64,000 nucleotides of DNA from Planctomycetota bacterium (GCA_019636245.1 JAHBXX010000020.1:17378-81377); one strand, 5' to 3'; positions 8,732-20,005 are shown, counted from the first letter of the stretch. Numbers and translations are program-made. Notes: generated from the sequence alone by a model not told the origin.

Positions 8732-9289
8732 ATGAAAGTCCGCGAACTCATGTCCGCCCCCGTCCACACCTGCCAGCCGCAGAGCACGCTGGCCGATGCC
8801 GCCCGCCTGCTGTGGGAACACGATTGCGGGCTCGTGCCCGTCGTCGGCCGCGATGGCCGCGTCGGCGCCACGGTCACCGACCGCGACATCTGCATGGCGG
8901 CGCTGCTGCGCGGCCGGCGCCTCGACGAGCTGCGGGTCGCCGAGACGATGTCGAAGCAGGTCGTCACCTGTTCGCCCGACGAGGACGTGCAGGCGGCAGC
9001 CGAACGCATGGTCGCCCAGCAGGTACATCGCCTGCCGGTCGTCGACGCCGATGGCAAGCTGCAGGGCATCCTGTCGCTGAACGACCTCGCCCTCGCCGGC
9101 GAAGCCGACGCCCGCCTCGGACGGGAAGCGCTGCGCGCCCTGGTCGGCATCAGCCGGCATCGCTCCAAGGTGCCGGCCGTCGTCGCGCCGCCGGCGACCG
9201 CCAAGACCGAGGGCAAGGCCCCGGCGACCGCCAGCGCGACGGCCGGCACCGCTTCCCGCGGCACGGCCACGCCACCGCCGGGTCGCTGA
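8732..9289 (+). CDS. Tandem CBS-domain protein
   Basis: A 185-residue protein starting at ATG 8732 behind a strong GGAGGAG site. Residues 1-65 and 70-130 are two CBS domains (VRELMSAPVHTC...LVPVVGRDGRVGATVTDRDI and VAETMSKQVVTC...RLPVVDADGKLQGILSLND). Such stand-alone pairs bind adenine nucleotides and act as energy sensors; no partner domain is present. The last ~45 residues are a low-complexity Ala/Thr/Pro tail. It follows the PIMT gene by 98 bases. Confidence 0.85.
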   Translation: MKVRELMSAPVHTCQPQSTLADAARLLWEHDCGLVPVVGRDGRVGATVTDRDICMAALLRGRRLDELRVAETMSKQVVTCSPDEDVQAAAERMVAQQVHRLPVVDADGKLQGILSLNDLALAGEADARLGREALRALVGISRHRSKVPAVVAPPATAKTEGKAPATASATAGTASRGTATPPPGR

Positions 9290-9335
9290 CGCCCGGCGAC
9301 GCATCCGCGCCCAGCCGGCGCGCGAACGCCGCCGC

Positions 9336-10214
9336 ATGCCGCGCATCGCCCTCGTCCTGTTGCCCCTCCTGATGCCCCTGGCCGTGGCCGCACAAGCGGC
9401 GCCAGCCGCCGCCAGGGTGCTGCAGCCGGACGACCTCGAGGGCCGTGGCAGGGCCACCGCCCTGCTCGCGACCGCCCTGCTCACGACCGCCCTGCCCGGC
9501 CCACGCGCCACGCCCCCGAGCGACCCCGCGGTCGTGCTGCAGGCCGCCGCCCGCTGCCTGCCGCCCGGTTCGGCGGCGCGCGAACGCGTCGACGCGGCCC
9601 TCGCCTCGCCACGCACCGCCGACGAGCTGCGATCGGCCATCGCCGACCTGCATGCCGACCTGACCTTCCGGCCGGTGGCCGAGGCCGACCTGCCGGAGGG
9701 TTTCCCCGGCTTCGCGGCCGTCGACGAACTGGAACTGCGGGCCTATCCCGCCTACCGCATGGTGCGCACCACGATGCGCGGCGGCAGCATGGGGGCGTTC
9801 TGGCCGCTGTTCAGGCACATCCAGCAGCGCGAGATCGCGATGACGACGCCCGTGCAGGTCGACTACGACGCCGCGGTCGATCGCGCCCGCACGATGGCGT
9901 TCCTCTACGGCTCCCCCGACCTCGGCGAAGCCGGCCCGGACGGGCGCGTCGAGGTCGTCGACGTGCCGGCGATGACGGTGCTGTCGATCGGCTCGCGTGG
10001 CTACGAGCGCCCCGACCGCGTCGCCGAACTGCGCGGCCGCCTGCAGGCGTGGCTGGCGGCGTCCCCCACCTGGGAGGCCGCCGGACCGCTGCGGACCATG
10101 GCCTACAACAGCCCATCGGTCGGCGCCGACCGGCGCTACTTCGAGGTGCAGCTGCCGATCCGACCGCGGCCGGACGGCGCACCGGCCGACGCCGACGCCG
10201 ACGCCGGTCGCTGA
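9336..10214 (+). CDS. SOUL-family haem-binding-like exported protein
   Basis: A 292-residue protein with a signal peptide (hydrophobic residues 4-20, AQAAPA cleavage region), a helical N-terminal section of ~100 residues and a SOUL domain. The SOUL signatures are FPLFRHIQQ-like WPLFRHIQQREIAMTTPV, PAMTVLSIGSRGYE and a terminal RRYFEVQLPI. The family binds haem or other tetrapyrroles in known members, though not every member does. The C-terminus is a short Asp/Ala repeat. No functional link to the neighbours is evident. Confidence 0.8.
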   Translation: MPRIALVLLPLLMPLAVAAQAAPAAARVLQPDDLEGRGRATALLATALLTTALPGPRATPPSDPAVVLQAAARCLPPGSAARERVDAALASPRTADELRSAIADLHADLTFRPVAEADLPEGFPGFAAVDELELRAYPAYRMVRTTMRGGSMGAFWPLFRHIQQREIAMTTPVQVDYDAAVDRARTMAFLYGSPDLGEAGPDGRVEVVDVPAMTVLSIGSRGYERPDRVAELRGRLQAWLAASPTWEAAGPLRTMAYNSPSVGADRRYFEVQLPIRPRPDGAPADADADAGR

Positions 10215-10271
10215 AGCGAACGGGGCGGGGGTGTTGCCAGGTTTGGCGACAGACCCGAACTTGCCGCGCGC

Positions 10272-11249
10272 ATGCGCCGCGTCTCCCTGGCCGAACTGGA
10301 CCACGCCGAATCGGCCTGGAACCGCGCCGCCGCGCGAACGGCCACGGCGGATCCGTTCTGCTGCCGGACCGAGTGGGCGCTTTCGTTCCACGAGGCCTTC
10401 GCGCCCGAGCGGCCCCTGCACCTGTGGGCGGACGCCGGCTGCCTGCTCGCCTTCGCCAGCACCGTGGACCCGCACATCGGCCCGCTGCTCGAGCCCGTCG
10501 AATCGCACTGGCTGTTCGGCGACCCGCTGCTCGGCGACGACGCCGTCGAGCGACTCGCCGACGGCCTGGCTGCCGCGGGCCTGGGCGGGCCGCGGCCGGC
10601 CGTGCTGCTCAGCGGCGTCGTGCCCGAGAGCGCCCGGTTCGCGGCGATCGTGCTCGCCTTCCAGCGTCGCTACGAGCTGCTGCGCCTCGCGCCGGAGCAC
10701 CTGTGCTCGGCCTCGCTCGACGGCGGTCTCGACGGCTACCTGTCCCGCCGCTCGGGTTCCTGGCGGCGCAACCTCCGCCAGGCCGCGCGCCGCGCCAAAG
10801 ATCGCGGCGTCGGGTTCGAACGGCACCGGCCACGCACGGCCGCGGCGGCGGCCGCGGTCTACGACCGCATGCTGGCGGTCGAACGGCGCAGCTGGAAGGG
10901 CCTCGGGCGCTGTGGCATGGCCGAACCGCCGTCGCGCGACTTCTACCGCGTGATGCTGCGCCGACTCGCCGCGGCCGGCAGCGGACGCGTGGTCTTCGCC
11001 CGGCAGGCGGAGACCGACATCGGCTTCGTCTTCGGCGGCCTCGCCGGCGCGGTCTACCGCGGCCAGCAGTTCAGCTACGTCGAAGAGTGGGCGGACGCGT
11101 CGATCGGCAACCTGCTGCAGCTCGAGCAGATCCGCTGGCTCGGCGAGGAGGGCGCCGAACGCTACGACATGGGCCCGCGCATGGACTACAAGCGCCATTG
11201 GACCGAGACCGAGCGGCGCATCGACGCGCTGCTGCTGCGGCCCCGCTGA
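10272..11249 (+). CDS. GNAT-fold acetyltransferase, BioF2/FemAB-like
   Basis: A 325-residue protein resembling the GNAT-like domain found in CelD/BcsL and FemAB-type proteins. Visible features are SGSWRRNLRQAARRAKDRGV, ERRSWKGLGRCG, FYRVMLRRLAAAG, an IGFVFGGLAGAVYRGQQFSY strand-turn segment and GAERYDMGPRMDYKRHW near the end, the usual closing motif in this group. These enzymes transfer acyl groups to sugars or peptides; the acceptor is unknown. Confidence 0.75.
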   Translation: MRRVSLAELDHAESAWNRAAARTATADPFCCRTEWALSFHEAFAPERPLHLWADAGCLLAFASTVDPHIGPLLEPVESHWLFGDPLLGDDAVERLADGLAAAGLGGPRPAVLLSGVVPESARFAAIVLAFQRRYELLRLAPEHLCSASLDGGLDGYLSRRSGSWRRNLRQAARRAKDRGVGFERHRPRTAAAAAAVYDRMLAVERRSWKGLGRCGMAEPPSRDFYRVMLRRLAAAGSGRVVFARQAETDIGFVFGGLAGAVYRGQQFSYVEEWADASIGNLLQLEQIRWLGEEGAERYDMGPRMDYKRHWTETERRIDALLLRPR

Positions 11250-11319
11250 CGGCGATGCCGCCGGCAGGCGCGGCTGCCCACCCCACCCACCCACCCCCGA
11301 CCCCCACGGAGTTGACGCG

Positions 11320-12021
11320 ATGCCCCTCACCATCCGCCGCGCCGCCGACCGCGGCCACGGCCGCCACGGCTGGCTCGACAGCCGCCACACGTTCAGCTTC
11401 GCCGACTACCACGAGCCGGCGCACATGGGCTTCCGGTCGCTGCGCGTCCTCAACGAAGACCGGGTCGAACCCGGGCAGGGGTTCTCGACCCACCCGCACC
11501 GCGACATGGAGATCTTCAGCTACGTGCTCGCGGGGGCGCTGGAGCACCGGGACAGCATGGGCAACGGCCGGGTGCTGAAGCCCGGCGAGATCCAGCTGAT
11601 GAGCGCGGGCACCGGCGTCACGCACAGCGAGTTCAACCCCAGCGCGACCGAGCCGCTGCACTTCCTGCAGATCTGGATCCTGCCGGCGCAGCGGGGACTG
11701 CGGCCGGGCTACACCGAGTGGAAGCCGACCGGCAACGCCGTCGAGGCGAAGGACGTGGTGGTGATCTCCCCGGATGGTCGCGACGGCAGCGCGGTGATCC
11801 ACCAGGACGTGGTCGTGCGACGCCTGCGGCTCGCCCAGGGCGACGCCGTGCCCCACGAGGTGGCGCCGGGGCGGGCGATGTGGCTGCAGGTGGCGCGCGG
11901 CCAGATCGCGATCGGCGACGACCGCCTGCAGGCTGGCGACGGCGCCAGCACGTCGTCGACCGGTCGCCTGACGCTGCGCGCCGAGGCGCCGGCGGAGGCG
12001 CTGCTGTTCGATCTGGCCTGA
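11320..12021 (+). CDS. Pirin-family bicupin protein
   Basis: A 233-residue pirin of the YhhW/YhaK type. The metal-binding residues are in FSTHPHRDMEIFSYVL and GTGVTHSEFNPS. WLDSRHTFSFADYH and GFRSLRVLNEDRV are typical N-terminal motifs. Family members are iron-containing cupins, some with quercetinase activity in vitro, others redox-responsive. It is preceded by a C-rich, coding-poor 70 bases and followed by a convergent gene. Confidence 0.9.
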   Translation: MPLTIRRAADRGHGRHGWLDSRHTFSFADYHEPAHMGFRSLRVLNEDRVEPGQGFSTHPHRDMEIFSYVLAGALEHRDSMGNGRVLKPGEIQLMSAGTGVTHSEFNPSATEPLHFLQIWILPAQRGLRPGYTEWKPTGNAVEAKDVVVISPDGRDGSAVIHQDVVVRRLRLAQGDAVPHEVAPGRAMWLQVARGQIAIGDDRLQAGDGASTSSTGRLTLRAEAPAEALLFDLA

Positions 12022-12057
12022 CGAACGAACCCGCCCGCGGCCTGGCGCGAAGCGACG

Positions 12058-12687
12058 TCAGGCCAGCCGCGCCGCCACGCGCCCGAAGGTGCAGAGCAGG
12101 TCGCGCGCGATCTCGGCGCAGCGGGCGTCGTAGGTGGCGGCCGCTTGCGGCGTGCCGTCGGCGACCTTGGGATCCTCGTAGACCAGCGGCACGCGGCGCG
12201 CGGCGCCCGCCACCGCCGGACACGCTGCGTCGGCCGACGAACACGTCATCACCGCGACGAAGTCCGAGCGGGGGTTCGCCCGATCGGTGAAGCGCTTCGA
12301 CCAGCACCGCAGCTCGGCGCCGCCGAGGCCCTGCAGGCAGCGCACCGGGTTGGCGCCGTCTGCCTCCGTCCGGCAGGCGAAACCGGCGCGCTCCAGCGCG
12401 GCGATCGCCTCCGGCGCGAAGGCCGTCACCTCGGTGCCGCCCGACCAGCTGCCGACGCCGCCGAGGCCGAAGTGCCGGGCCGCGGTCCACGCCCAGACCT
12501 GGGCGAACTGGCTGCGGCGGGAGTTGTGGGTGCAGACGAACACGAGGTCGACGCGCCCACGCTGCCGCAGCCGGTCGGCCAGATCGGCCGCCAGGTCGTC
12601 GAGTTGCTGGCGTCGTGCCGGGCCGATGGCCGCGGCCTCGCGGAGCCGCGTCGCGACGTAGTCCGCGAGCCGCGCGGCGCCGCTCAC
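12058..12687 (-). CDS. Low-molecular-weight protein tyrosine phosphatase / ArsC-like arsenate reductase
   Basis: The core has the phosphate loop VFVCTHNSRRSQFAQ (C-x5-R) of the thioredoxin-coupled ArsC/LMW-PTP fold. It also has TSSDAACP-like MTCSSADAACPAV, where arsenate reductases keep redox cysteines, and PLVYEDPKVADGT, which holds the general-acid aspartate. A GTG at 12687 gives a natural-looking 209-residue protein; a 242-residue form from ATG 12786 would add an odd Ala/Pro/Gly leader. The pattern is typical of proteins annotated as 'protein-tyrosine-phosphatase' near arsenic genes, but no arsenic genes adjoin it. Confidence 0.75.
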   Translation of the reverse strand: MSGAARLADYVATRLREAAAIGPARRQQLDDLAADLADRLRQRGRVDLVFVCTHNSRRSQFAQVWAWTAARHFGLGGVGSWSGGTEVTAFAPEAIAALERAGFACRTEADGANPVRCLQGLGGAELRCWSKRFTDRANPRSDFVAVMTCSSADAACPAVAGAARRVPLVYEDPKVADGTPQAAATYDARCAEIARDLLCTFGRVAARLA

Positions 12688-12796
12688 GGCCGCCCCCGCA
12701 AGGCCAGGGAACCGCGGGACCGCAGGGGTGCACTTCGCCGGCGCTGCATGCACGAACCCGTACCCGCTGCGGCCTGCCGCCGCCACCGCCGCGCGC

Positions 12797-13060
12797 TCAC
12801 GGCGCCAGCAGGCGCAGCAGCGCCAGGAGGGCCACGCCGGCCCACACCAGTTCCAGCCAGAAGGCCTGCCATGTGCGCCGCCGCCAGCACACCAGGCCGA
12901 CGCCGAGGGCGCCGGTCAGGTTGAGCAGTTGGTAGAGCACCCCCTGGTCGATCCAGCGGAAGCTCAGCAGCGCATAGGCGGTCAGGATGGCGACCATGCC
13001 ATACCAGCCGATCGCGTCGGCGATCGGCGACGAACGGACCGCGGCCTGGGTGTCCTGCAT
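12797..13060 (-). CDS. Small membrane protein, CBU_0592-like
   Basis: An 87-residue protein with three hydrophobic segments (about residues 16-34, 41-58 and 64-83). The order IGWYGMVAILTAYALLSFRWI, LYQLLNLTGALGVGL and a Trp-rich WQAFWLELVWAGVAL matches the small CBU_0592 family of unknown function. Upstream of the phosphatase gene on the same strand. Confidence 0.7.
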   Translation of the reverse strand: MQDTQAAVRSSPIADAIGWYGMVAILTAYALLSFRWIDQGVLYQLLNLTGALGVGLVCWRRRTWQAFWLELVWAGVALLALLRLLAP

Positions 13061-15701
<2,641 letters not shown>

Positions 15702-15704
<3 letters not shown>

Positions 15705-15742
15705 GTGCGGGGCGCCTGGCCGGAGGCGCCCGGGCACACTCA
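15702..15742 (+). terminator. Hairpin terminator of katG
   Basis: Starting in the stop codon, TGAGTG (15702-15707) pairs with CACTCA (15737-15742), and GGGCGCC (15710-15716) pairs with GGCGCCC (15725-15731) around an 8-base loop. No T tract follows, so it may act with Rho or only as an mRNA stabiliser. Confidence 0.5.
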
Positions 15743-15843
15743 AGGCGCAAGGGCAGCGATCGCGCCAGGTTGCGGCGTGGTCCCCGCCATTGATCCACGC
15801 GACTTCCCGCAGCCCCCCACACGACAGAGCGGACTTGGAGAAC

Positions 15844-15996
15844 TGGTCGGAGCGAGAGGATTTGCCGGTGGAGCCGGCGGCCGCGCAGCGGCCGCGGGCG
15901 ACATCCCCAACGCCTCACGCTTCGGCCACTTCCGCGCGCAGCGCGGAAGGTGGTCGGAGCGAGAGGATTTGAACCTCCGACCCCCTGCACCCCATG
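15844..15996 (-). repeat. Left 153-bp direct repeat with two tRNA-Pro 3' ends (att-like)
   Basis: This segment appears identical to 19709-19861. On the minus strand, 15996 to 15951 reads as the 3' half of a tRNA: anticodon loop ATGGGGT (GGG, proline), stem GCAGG, T arm GGAGG-TTCAAAT-CCTCT, acceptor CGCTCCG, discriminator A and encoded CCA. A second, shorter copy of the acceptor end occupies 15844-15864. The 5' half of the tRNA is absent, so it is not a functional gene. tRNA 3' halves are the classic targets of tyrosine integrases. Confidence 0.8.
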
Positions 15997-16253
15997 GCGT
16001 CCAGGACGTCAACTGCGTGGCCGCCGCAGGTCGTTGCAGCAGCCGGAGATGGCGTGTCTACGCGACGTTGGCGGTGTCTCGCGGAGTCGCAAGCCGACGC
16101 GCGTGGTCTCACCTGGTCGCGCTGGGTTTCGTGGTAGGGATGCGACGGGGTGAGACCGGGTGAGAGCCCGTGCGACGCTGGATCGGGCCGTAGACGGCGC
16201 CGGAGCCGAGTTCCGAGTGGAGCCGCCGCACTCGGCCGATTCTGTCTCAGGAG

Positions 16254-16281
16254 TTGCGCACGTCTACGTTTGGCATAGCAT
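16254..16281 (+). promoter_or_regulatory. Possible sigma-70 promoter of abiEi
   Basis: TTGCGC (16254-16259) and TAGCAT (16276-16281) are separated by 16 bases, with the -10 box 21 bases before the abiEi ATG. The boxes are near consensus but imperfect. Confidence 0.3.
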
Positions 16282-16302
16282 TCTGCAACCAACGCATCTC
16301 TG

Positions 16303-17091
16303 ATGGTCTCAGCCGCCGACTTCCTCGACCAGATGGCACGCGCCGGCCGCTACCACTTCGCAACGGCCGATGCCGCCCGCGAGATGGGCCGCAGCCTGCC
16401 CGCGACCCGAGCAGCATTGCTGCGCCTCGCCACCCACGGCCGGATCGCCCAGCCGCACCGCGGCTTCTACGTCATCGTCCCTCCCGAGTACCGCGAGCTC
16501 GGCTGCCTGCCCGCGGCGCAGTTCGTCCCACAGCTCTTCGAACACCTCGGCGAGGTCTACTACGCAGCCCTGCTCACCGCGGCCGAACTGCACGGCGCGG
16601 CGCACCAACGCCCCCAGCGATTCCAGGTCATGTGCGCAACGAGGCGTCGCCCGATCCAGTGCGGCGCGGTGAGCGTCGAGTTCGCGCTGCGGAAGGACCT
16701 CGAGCGCACGACGACCGTCACGAAGAACACCCCGCGTGGAACGCTGCGGGTCGCGTCGCGCGAAGCGACGGCGCTCGAGCTGGTCGGCTATGCGGACCGC
16801 TGCGGCGGTCTCGACCATGTCCTGGCCGTGCTCGAAGAGCTTGGGCCGGAATGCGATGGCGAGCTGCTCGCGGCGGAGGCCGAGAAGGCGCCGAGCGCCT
16901 GGTCACAGCGACTCGGCCACATGCTCGACGTGCTCGAAGTCGACGACGCGGTGACGGCCCCGCTGGCCGCACAGATCGCCGAGCGTCGCCCCGTCTTCGC
17001 CGCCCTGTCGCGCTCCCAGAAGCGCGCCGGAGCACCGAGCGATCGCCGCTGGCGCGTCGTGCTCAACGTCGACCTGGAGCCGTCGTCGTGA
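16303..17091 (+). CDS. abiEi: AbiEi-like type IV antitoxin
   Basis: A 262-residue protein. The N-terminal winged helix (DAAREMGRSLPATRAALLRLATHGRI...HRGFYVIVPPEYR) and the following ALLTAAELHGAAHQRPQRFQVM segment are typical of AbiEi, a transcriptional autorepressor that neutralises AbiEii. The gene overlaps the toxin gene by four bases (GTGA), as in known AbiE operons. These systems act in phage abortive infection and stabilise mobile elements. The pair is inside the repeat-bounded island. Confidence 0.88.
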   Translation: MVSAADFLDQMARAGRYHFATADAAREMGRSLPATRAALLRLATHGRIAQPHRGFYVIVPPEYRELGCLPAAQFVPQLFEHLGEVYYAALLTAAELHGAAHQRPQRFQVMCATRRRPIQCGAVSVEFALRKDLERTTTVTKNTPRGTLRVASREATALELVGYADRCGGLDHVLAVLEELGPECDGELLAAEAEKAPSAWSQRLGHMLDVLEVDDAVTAPLAAQIAERRPVFAALSRSQKRAGAPSDRRWRVVLNVDLEPSS

Positions 17092-17885
17092 TCCCCCGCG
17101 ACTACATCACCGAATGGCGCGCCCACGCCCCGTGGGCCGACGACGCGCAGGTCGAGCAAGACCTCGTCATCAGCCGGGCGCTCGTCGAGCTGTTCTCCGA
17201 CCCCGTGCTCGGCGAACGCCTCGCCTTCCGCGGTGGAACGGCGCTGCACAAGCTGCTCTTGCGGCCGCCCGCCCGCTACTCGGAGGACATCGACCTCGTG
17301 CAGGTCCGCCCAGCACCGATCGGCGAAGACCTCTCCCGCATCCGCAGCATCCTCGGGACATGGCTCGAAGAAGGCCGATGGAAGCAGACGGACAGCGGCG
17401 CCACGCTGACCTTCCGCTTCGACTCGGAGGAAGAGCCATCGCGCCCACTGCGGCTGAAGGTCGAGGTCAACACGCGCGAGCACGGCACCCGGCTCGGCTA
17501 CCACTTCGAAGAGCTGATCGTGGCTTCGCGGTGGTTCTCGGGACGCGCGACCATCCGCAGCTTCAAGCTCGACGAGCTCATGGGCACCAAGCTGCGCGCC
17601 CTCTACCAGCGGCGCAAGGGCAGAGACCTGTTCGATCTGGCCCGCGCCCTCGACGATCCGCGGGTCTCGCCCGCCGCCATCGCCGCGGTCTGCGTCGACT
17701 GCATGGCCGCAGGCGGCACGCCGATCACGCAGGCTGCGATGGCGGCGAACCTCGCAGCGAAACGGTCGCATCCGCTGTTTCGCAGTGACCTGTCGCCGCT
17801 GCTCGCGCCGGGCGCCGCGTTCGACGTCGACACGGCGCTCGATCGCATCCTCTCGGAACTGGTCGTTCTCCTGCCAGGAAACTGA
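17088..17885 (+). CDS. abiEii: AbiEii-like nucleotidyltransferase toxin
   Basis: A 265-residue protein from GTG 17088, overlapping the antitoxin stop. It has the two nucleotidyltransferase signatures of the AbiEii/MenT family: FRGGTALHKLLL and YSEDIDLVQV, followed by LKVEVNTRE with another acidic residue and the DELMGTKLRALYQRRKGRDLFDL basic motif. The second residue of the catalytic D-x-D is present, so it appears intact. Known members modify tRNA acceptor ends; the target here is not known. Confidence 0.88.
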   Translation: MIPRDYITEWRAHAPWADDAQVEQDLVISRALVELFSDPVLGERLAFRGGTALHKLLLRPPARYSEDIDLVQVRPAPIGEDLSRIRSILGTWLEEGRWKQTDSGATLTFRFDSEEEPSRPLRLKVEVNTREHGTRLGYHFEELIVASRWFSGRATIRSFKLDELMGTKLRALYQRRKGRDLFDLARALDDPRVSPAAIAAVCVDCMAAGGTPITQAAMAANLAAKRSHPLFRSDLSPLLAPGAAFDVDTALDRILSELVVLLPGN

Positions 17886-17894
17886 TCACTCACC

Positions 17895-19371
17895 GTGTCG
17901 CCCGAACCCCGCGACACCTGCTGGACCGTGCTGCGCGCCGCCTCGACCGGCGACGCCGACGCGCGCTCGACGTTCGCGCGGCGCTACGAGCCGACGATCC
18001 GCTTGTTCCTCGCGGCGCGCTGGCGCGGCCGAGCGCTCGCCGCCGAGGTCGCCGACGCGACGCAGGAGGTGTTCGTCGAGTGCCTCAAGCCAGACGGCGT
18101 GCTCGAGCGCGCTGACGCGGGCCGCGGCGACTTCCGGGCGCTGTTGGGCGCTGTGACCGGCAACGTCGCGCGCCGCTTCGAAGAACGCGCCGTCGAGCGC
18201 GGCCGCGTCCGACCCGAAGACAGCGCGTGGCTGCAGCACGTGGCCGCGGACGACGCCGGCCAGGCGACGGTGTTCGATCGCAGCTGGGCGCGTGCGCTGG
18301 TCGAGGAGGCCAGCGCCCGTTATCGCGAGCTGGCCAAGAAGGACGGCGAGACGGGCCGGCGGCGCGTCGAGCTGCTCGAGCGGCGCTTCGGCAGCGACCT
18401 GCACGACACGTTGCGCAAGCTGGTCACGGACATCGAGTCCTTCGCGGCGACGGAGGTCGCTGCGGTCGAGCAGCGACTCTCCTGGGCGGAGCGGGTCGAG
18501 GAGTTGACGATCACGCGCTGGCGCCAGCAATGGGACGCGGCGCGGCTGGCGATCCTGAAGGCCGACGGCGTGACGGCGAGCAAGCTGTACGGCGGCACCC
18601 CGATCGAGCTGAAGCCCCAGATGGGTCTGGTGCCCATCGGTTGGCACCGGCATCGTGTTCGTGTTGTTGCCGGGTGGCACGTTCACGATGGGGGCGCAGA
18701 AGGACGATCCCACGGGCTCCAACTTCGATCCCGCCGCGGAAGGCGACGAGCGGCCGCGCGAGGTCACGGTCGAGCCGTTCTTCCTGGCGCGGCACGAGCT
18801 GACGCAGGGGCAGTGGGCGCGGCTCTGGAATGGAGACAAGAGCCTGCGGCGTCCGAGCTACTACGTGGCGGGGAAGCGCCAGGGCCCGCAGCTCACCACG
18901 CGGAGCAACCCGGTGGAGCAAGTCGACTGGCTCATGAGCAAGGAGCTGTGTGATCGTCAGGGGCTGGTGTTGCCGCTGGAGGCGCAGTGGGAGTATGGCT
19001 GCCGGGCCGGAACGACGACGGTCTGGTGGCCGGGCAATGACGTCGCGGACCTGGCCGGCAAGGCGAACGTGTTAGACCAGACCGGTGCACGCGTAGCTCC
19101 GTGGTGGGGCAACCCCGAGCCGTTCGACGACGGCCACGTGGTGCACGCTCCGGTCGGGTCGTTCGCGGCGAACGCGTTGGGACTGTACGACGTGCACGGC
19201 AACGTTTGGGAGTGGTGCCTCGACAAGCATGGTTCCTCCGACCGCCGAGGCCGCGGCGGCAGCTTCACCAACACCGCCACGATCGCGCGGTCGGCCAGCC
19301 GCTTCGGCGGCGCACCGACGTTCCGCCTCTTCAACCTGGGCTTGCGTCCCGCCAGGCTCATCACGTACTGA
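17895..19371 (+). pseudogene. Decayed ECF sigma factor / SUMF1-domain fusion
   Basis: A GTG at 17895 opens a frame with an ECF sigma region 2 (FARRYEPTIRLFLAARWRG, ATQEVFVECLK, GNVARRFEERA). Around 18380 sigma-like sequence ends, and helical sequence follows that resembles the linker after a kinase (ATEVAAVEQRLSWAERVEEL...LVPIG). At about 18640 the coding frame changes. From 18655 a different frame reads a 238-residue SUMF1 domain (LLPGGTFTMGAQ, FFLARHELTQGQW, GNVWEWCLD, RGGSF). From memory of planctomycete gene pairs, a sigma gene normally precedes a separate kinase-SUMF1 gene. Two deletions, one out of frame, would explain this remnant. The SUMF1 part could still be translated from ATG 18655. 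Confidence 0.65.
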
Positions 19372-19400
19372 CTTCTCTGCTTCGCCGCTTCGCGGCTCGC

Positions 19401-19428
19401 ATGCCCGCCGAGCGAAGCCGGCGGGCAT
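19401..19428 (+). terminator. Hairpin after the SUMF1 remnant
   Basis: ATGCCCGCCG (19401-19410) pairs perfectly with CGGCGGGCAT (19419-19428) around an 8-base loop, 30 bases after the SUMF1 stop. No T tract follows. Confidence 0.4.
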
Positions 19429-19516
19429 GAACATCCAGAGAGCGTCGGGGGTCGCCGGTCGGTGAGACCGAGCCTCATGACACGCTCGTCTTGTCAGGCC
19501 ACTCGCAGCTGCACGT

Positions 19517-19547
19517 CCGACCCCCTGCGAAGCCGGCAGGGGGTCGG
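19517..19547. repeat. 12-bp hairpin built from inverted copies of the tRNA-Pro segment
   Basis: CCGACCCCCTGC (19517-19528) and GCAGGGGGTCGG (19536-19547) form a perfect 12-bp stem with loop GAAGCCG. The arm sequence is the same 12 bases as the variable-region part of the tRNA fragments in the 153-bp repeats, so this is a third, inverted relic of that tRNA. Confidence 0.6.
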
Positions 19548-19708
19548 TGGTTCAACGGTCGTAAGTCCTTGCCACTTCGTCTGTCGACGGTCATTCGCGA
19601 GGCCATGGCGGGCGCTCTGGGGCATAAAGTGGTAGTCACACCACCTTTCCGCACCTCGTTTCGCGATCTGGAAATCGTCGCAATCCTATTCTCCACACAA
19701 GGATAGGG

Positions 19709-19861
19709 TGGTCGGAGCGAGAGGATTTGCCGGTGGAGCCGGCGGCCGCGCAGCGGCCGCGGGCGACATCCCCAACGCCTCACGCTTCGGCCACTTCCGC
19801 GCGCAGCGCGGAAGGTGGTCGGAGCGAGAGGATTTGAACCTCCGACCCCCTGCACCCCATG
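19709..19861 (-). repeat. Right 153-bp direct repeat with two tRNA-Pro 3' ends (att-like)
   Basis: Matches 15844-15996 over its full length as far as I can compare by eye. The minus-strand tRNA-Pro(GGG) 3' half runs from 19861 to 19816, with a shorter acceptor-end copy at 19709-19729. Here the tRNA similarity extends about three bases further into the anticodon stem (TGC before ATGGGGT) than in the left copy. The two copies bound 3712 bases. Confidence 0.8.
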
Positions 19862-19962
19862 CATTCCTGGCCCTCCCGCCCGCATCCTGCGGAGCGGCTG
19901 GAAAAGGAACGGATTGGTGCGCGAATCCGAGAACAGGCCGCAGGTTACGAGCGGGCGGCGGG

Positions 19963-20005
19963 AGTCGCAAGGCGTCGCGCTGGATCGCGCGCCGTTGCGC
20001 CGGAT
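19963..20005 (+). repeat. Left boundary repeat of the metal-resistance island
   Basis: 43 bases match 62502-62544 in the same orientation with about seven differences. Both copies are followed by the TGACTCAA-type dispersed motif (20081 here, 62561 there). The two copies bracket the whole metal-resistance region. Confidence 0.5.

Larger units (their letters stand above)
15743..16302. other. Gene-free region holding the left tRNA-derived repeat
   Basis: About 560 bases without a supported protein gene. It contains the 153-bp repeat at 15844-15996 and, after it, ~250 bases of unassigned sequence ending in the likely abiEi promoter. Short open frames here have no recognisable content. Confidence 0.5.

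Noticed and set aside
15951..15996. A functional tRNA-Pro gene
   Set aside because: Only the 3' half is present. The sequence before the anticodon loop does not form the D arm, the 5' acceptor strand or a complete anticodon stem, in either copy.
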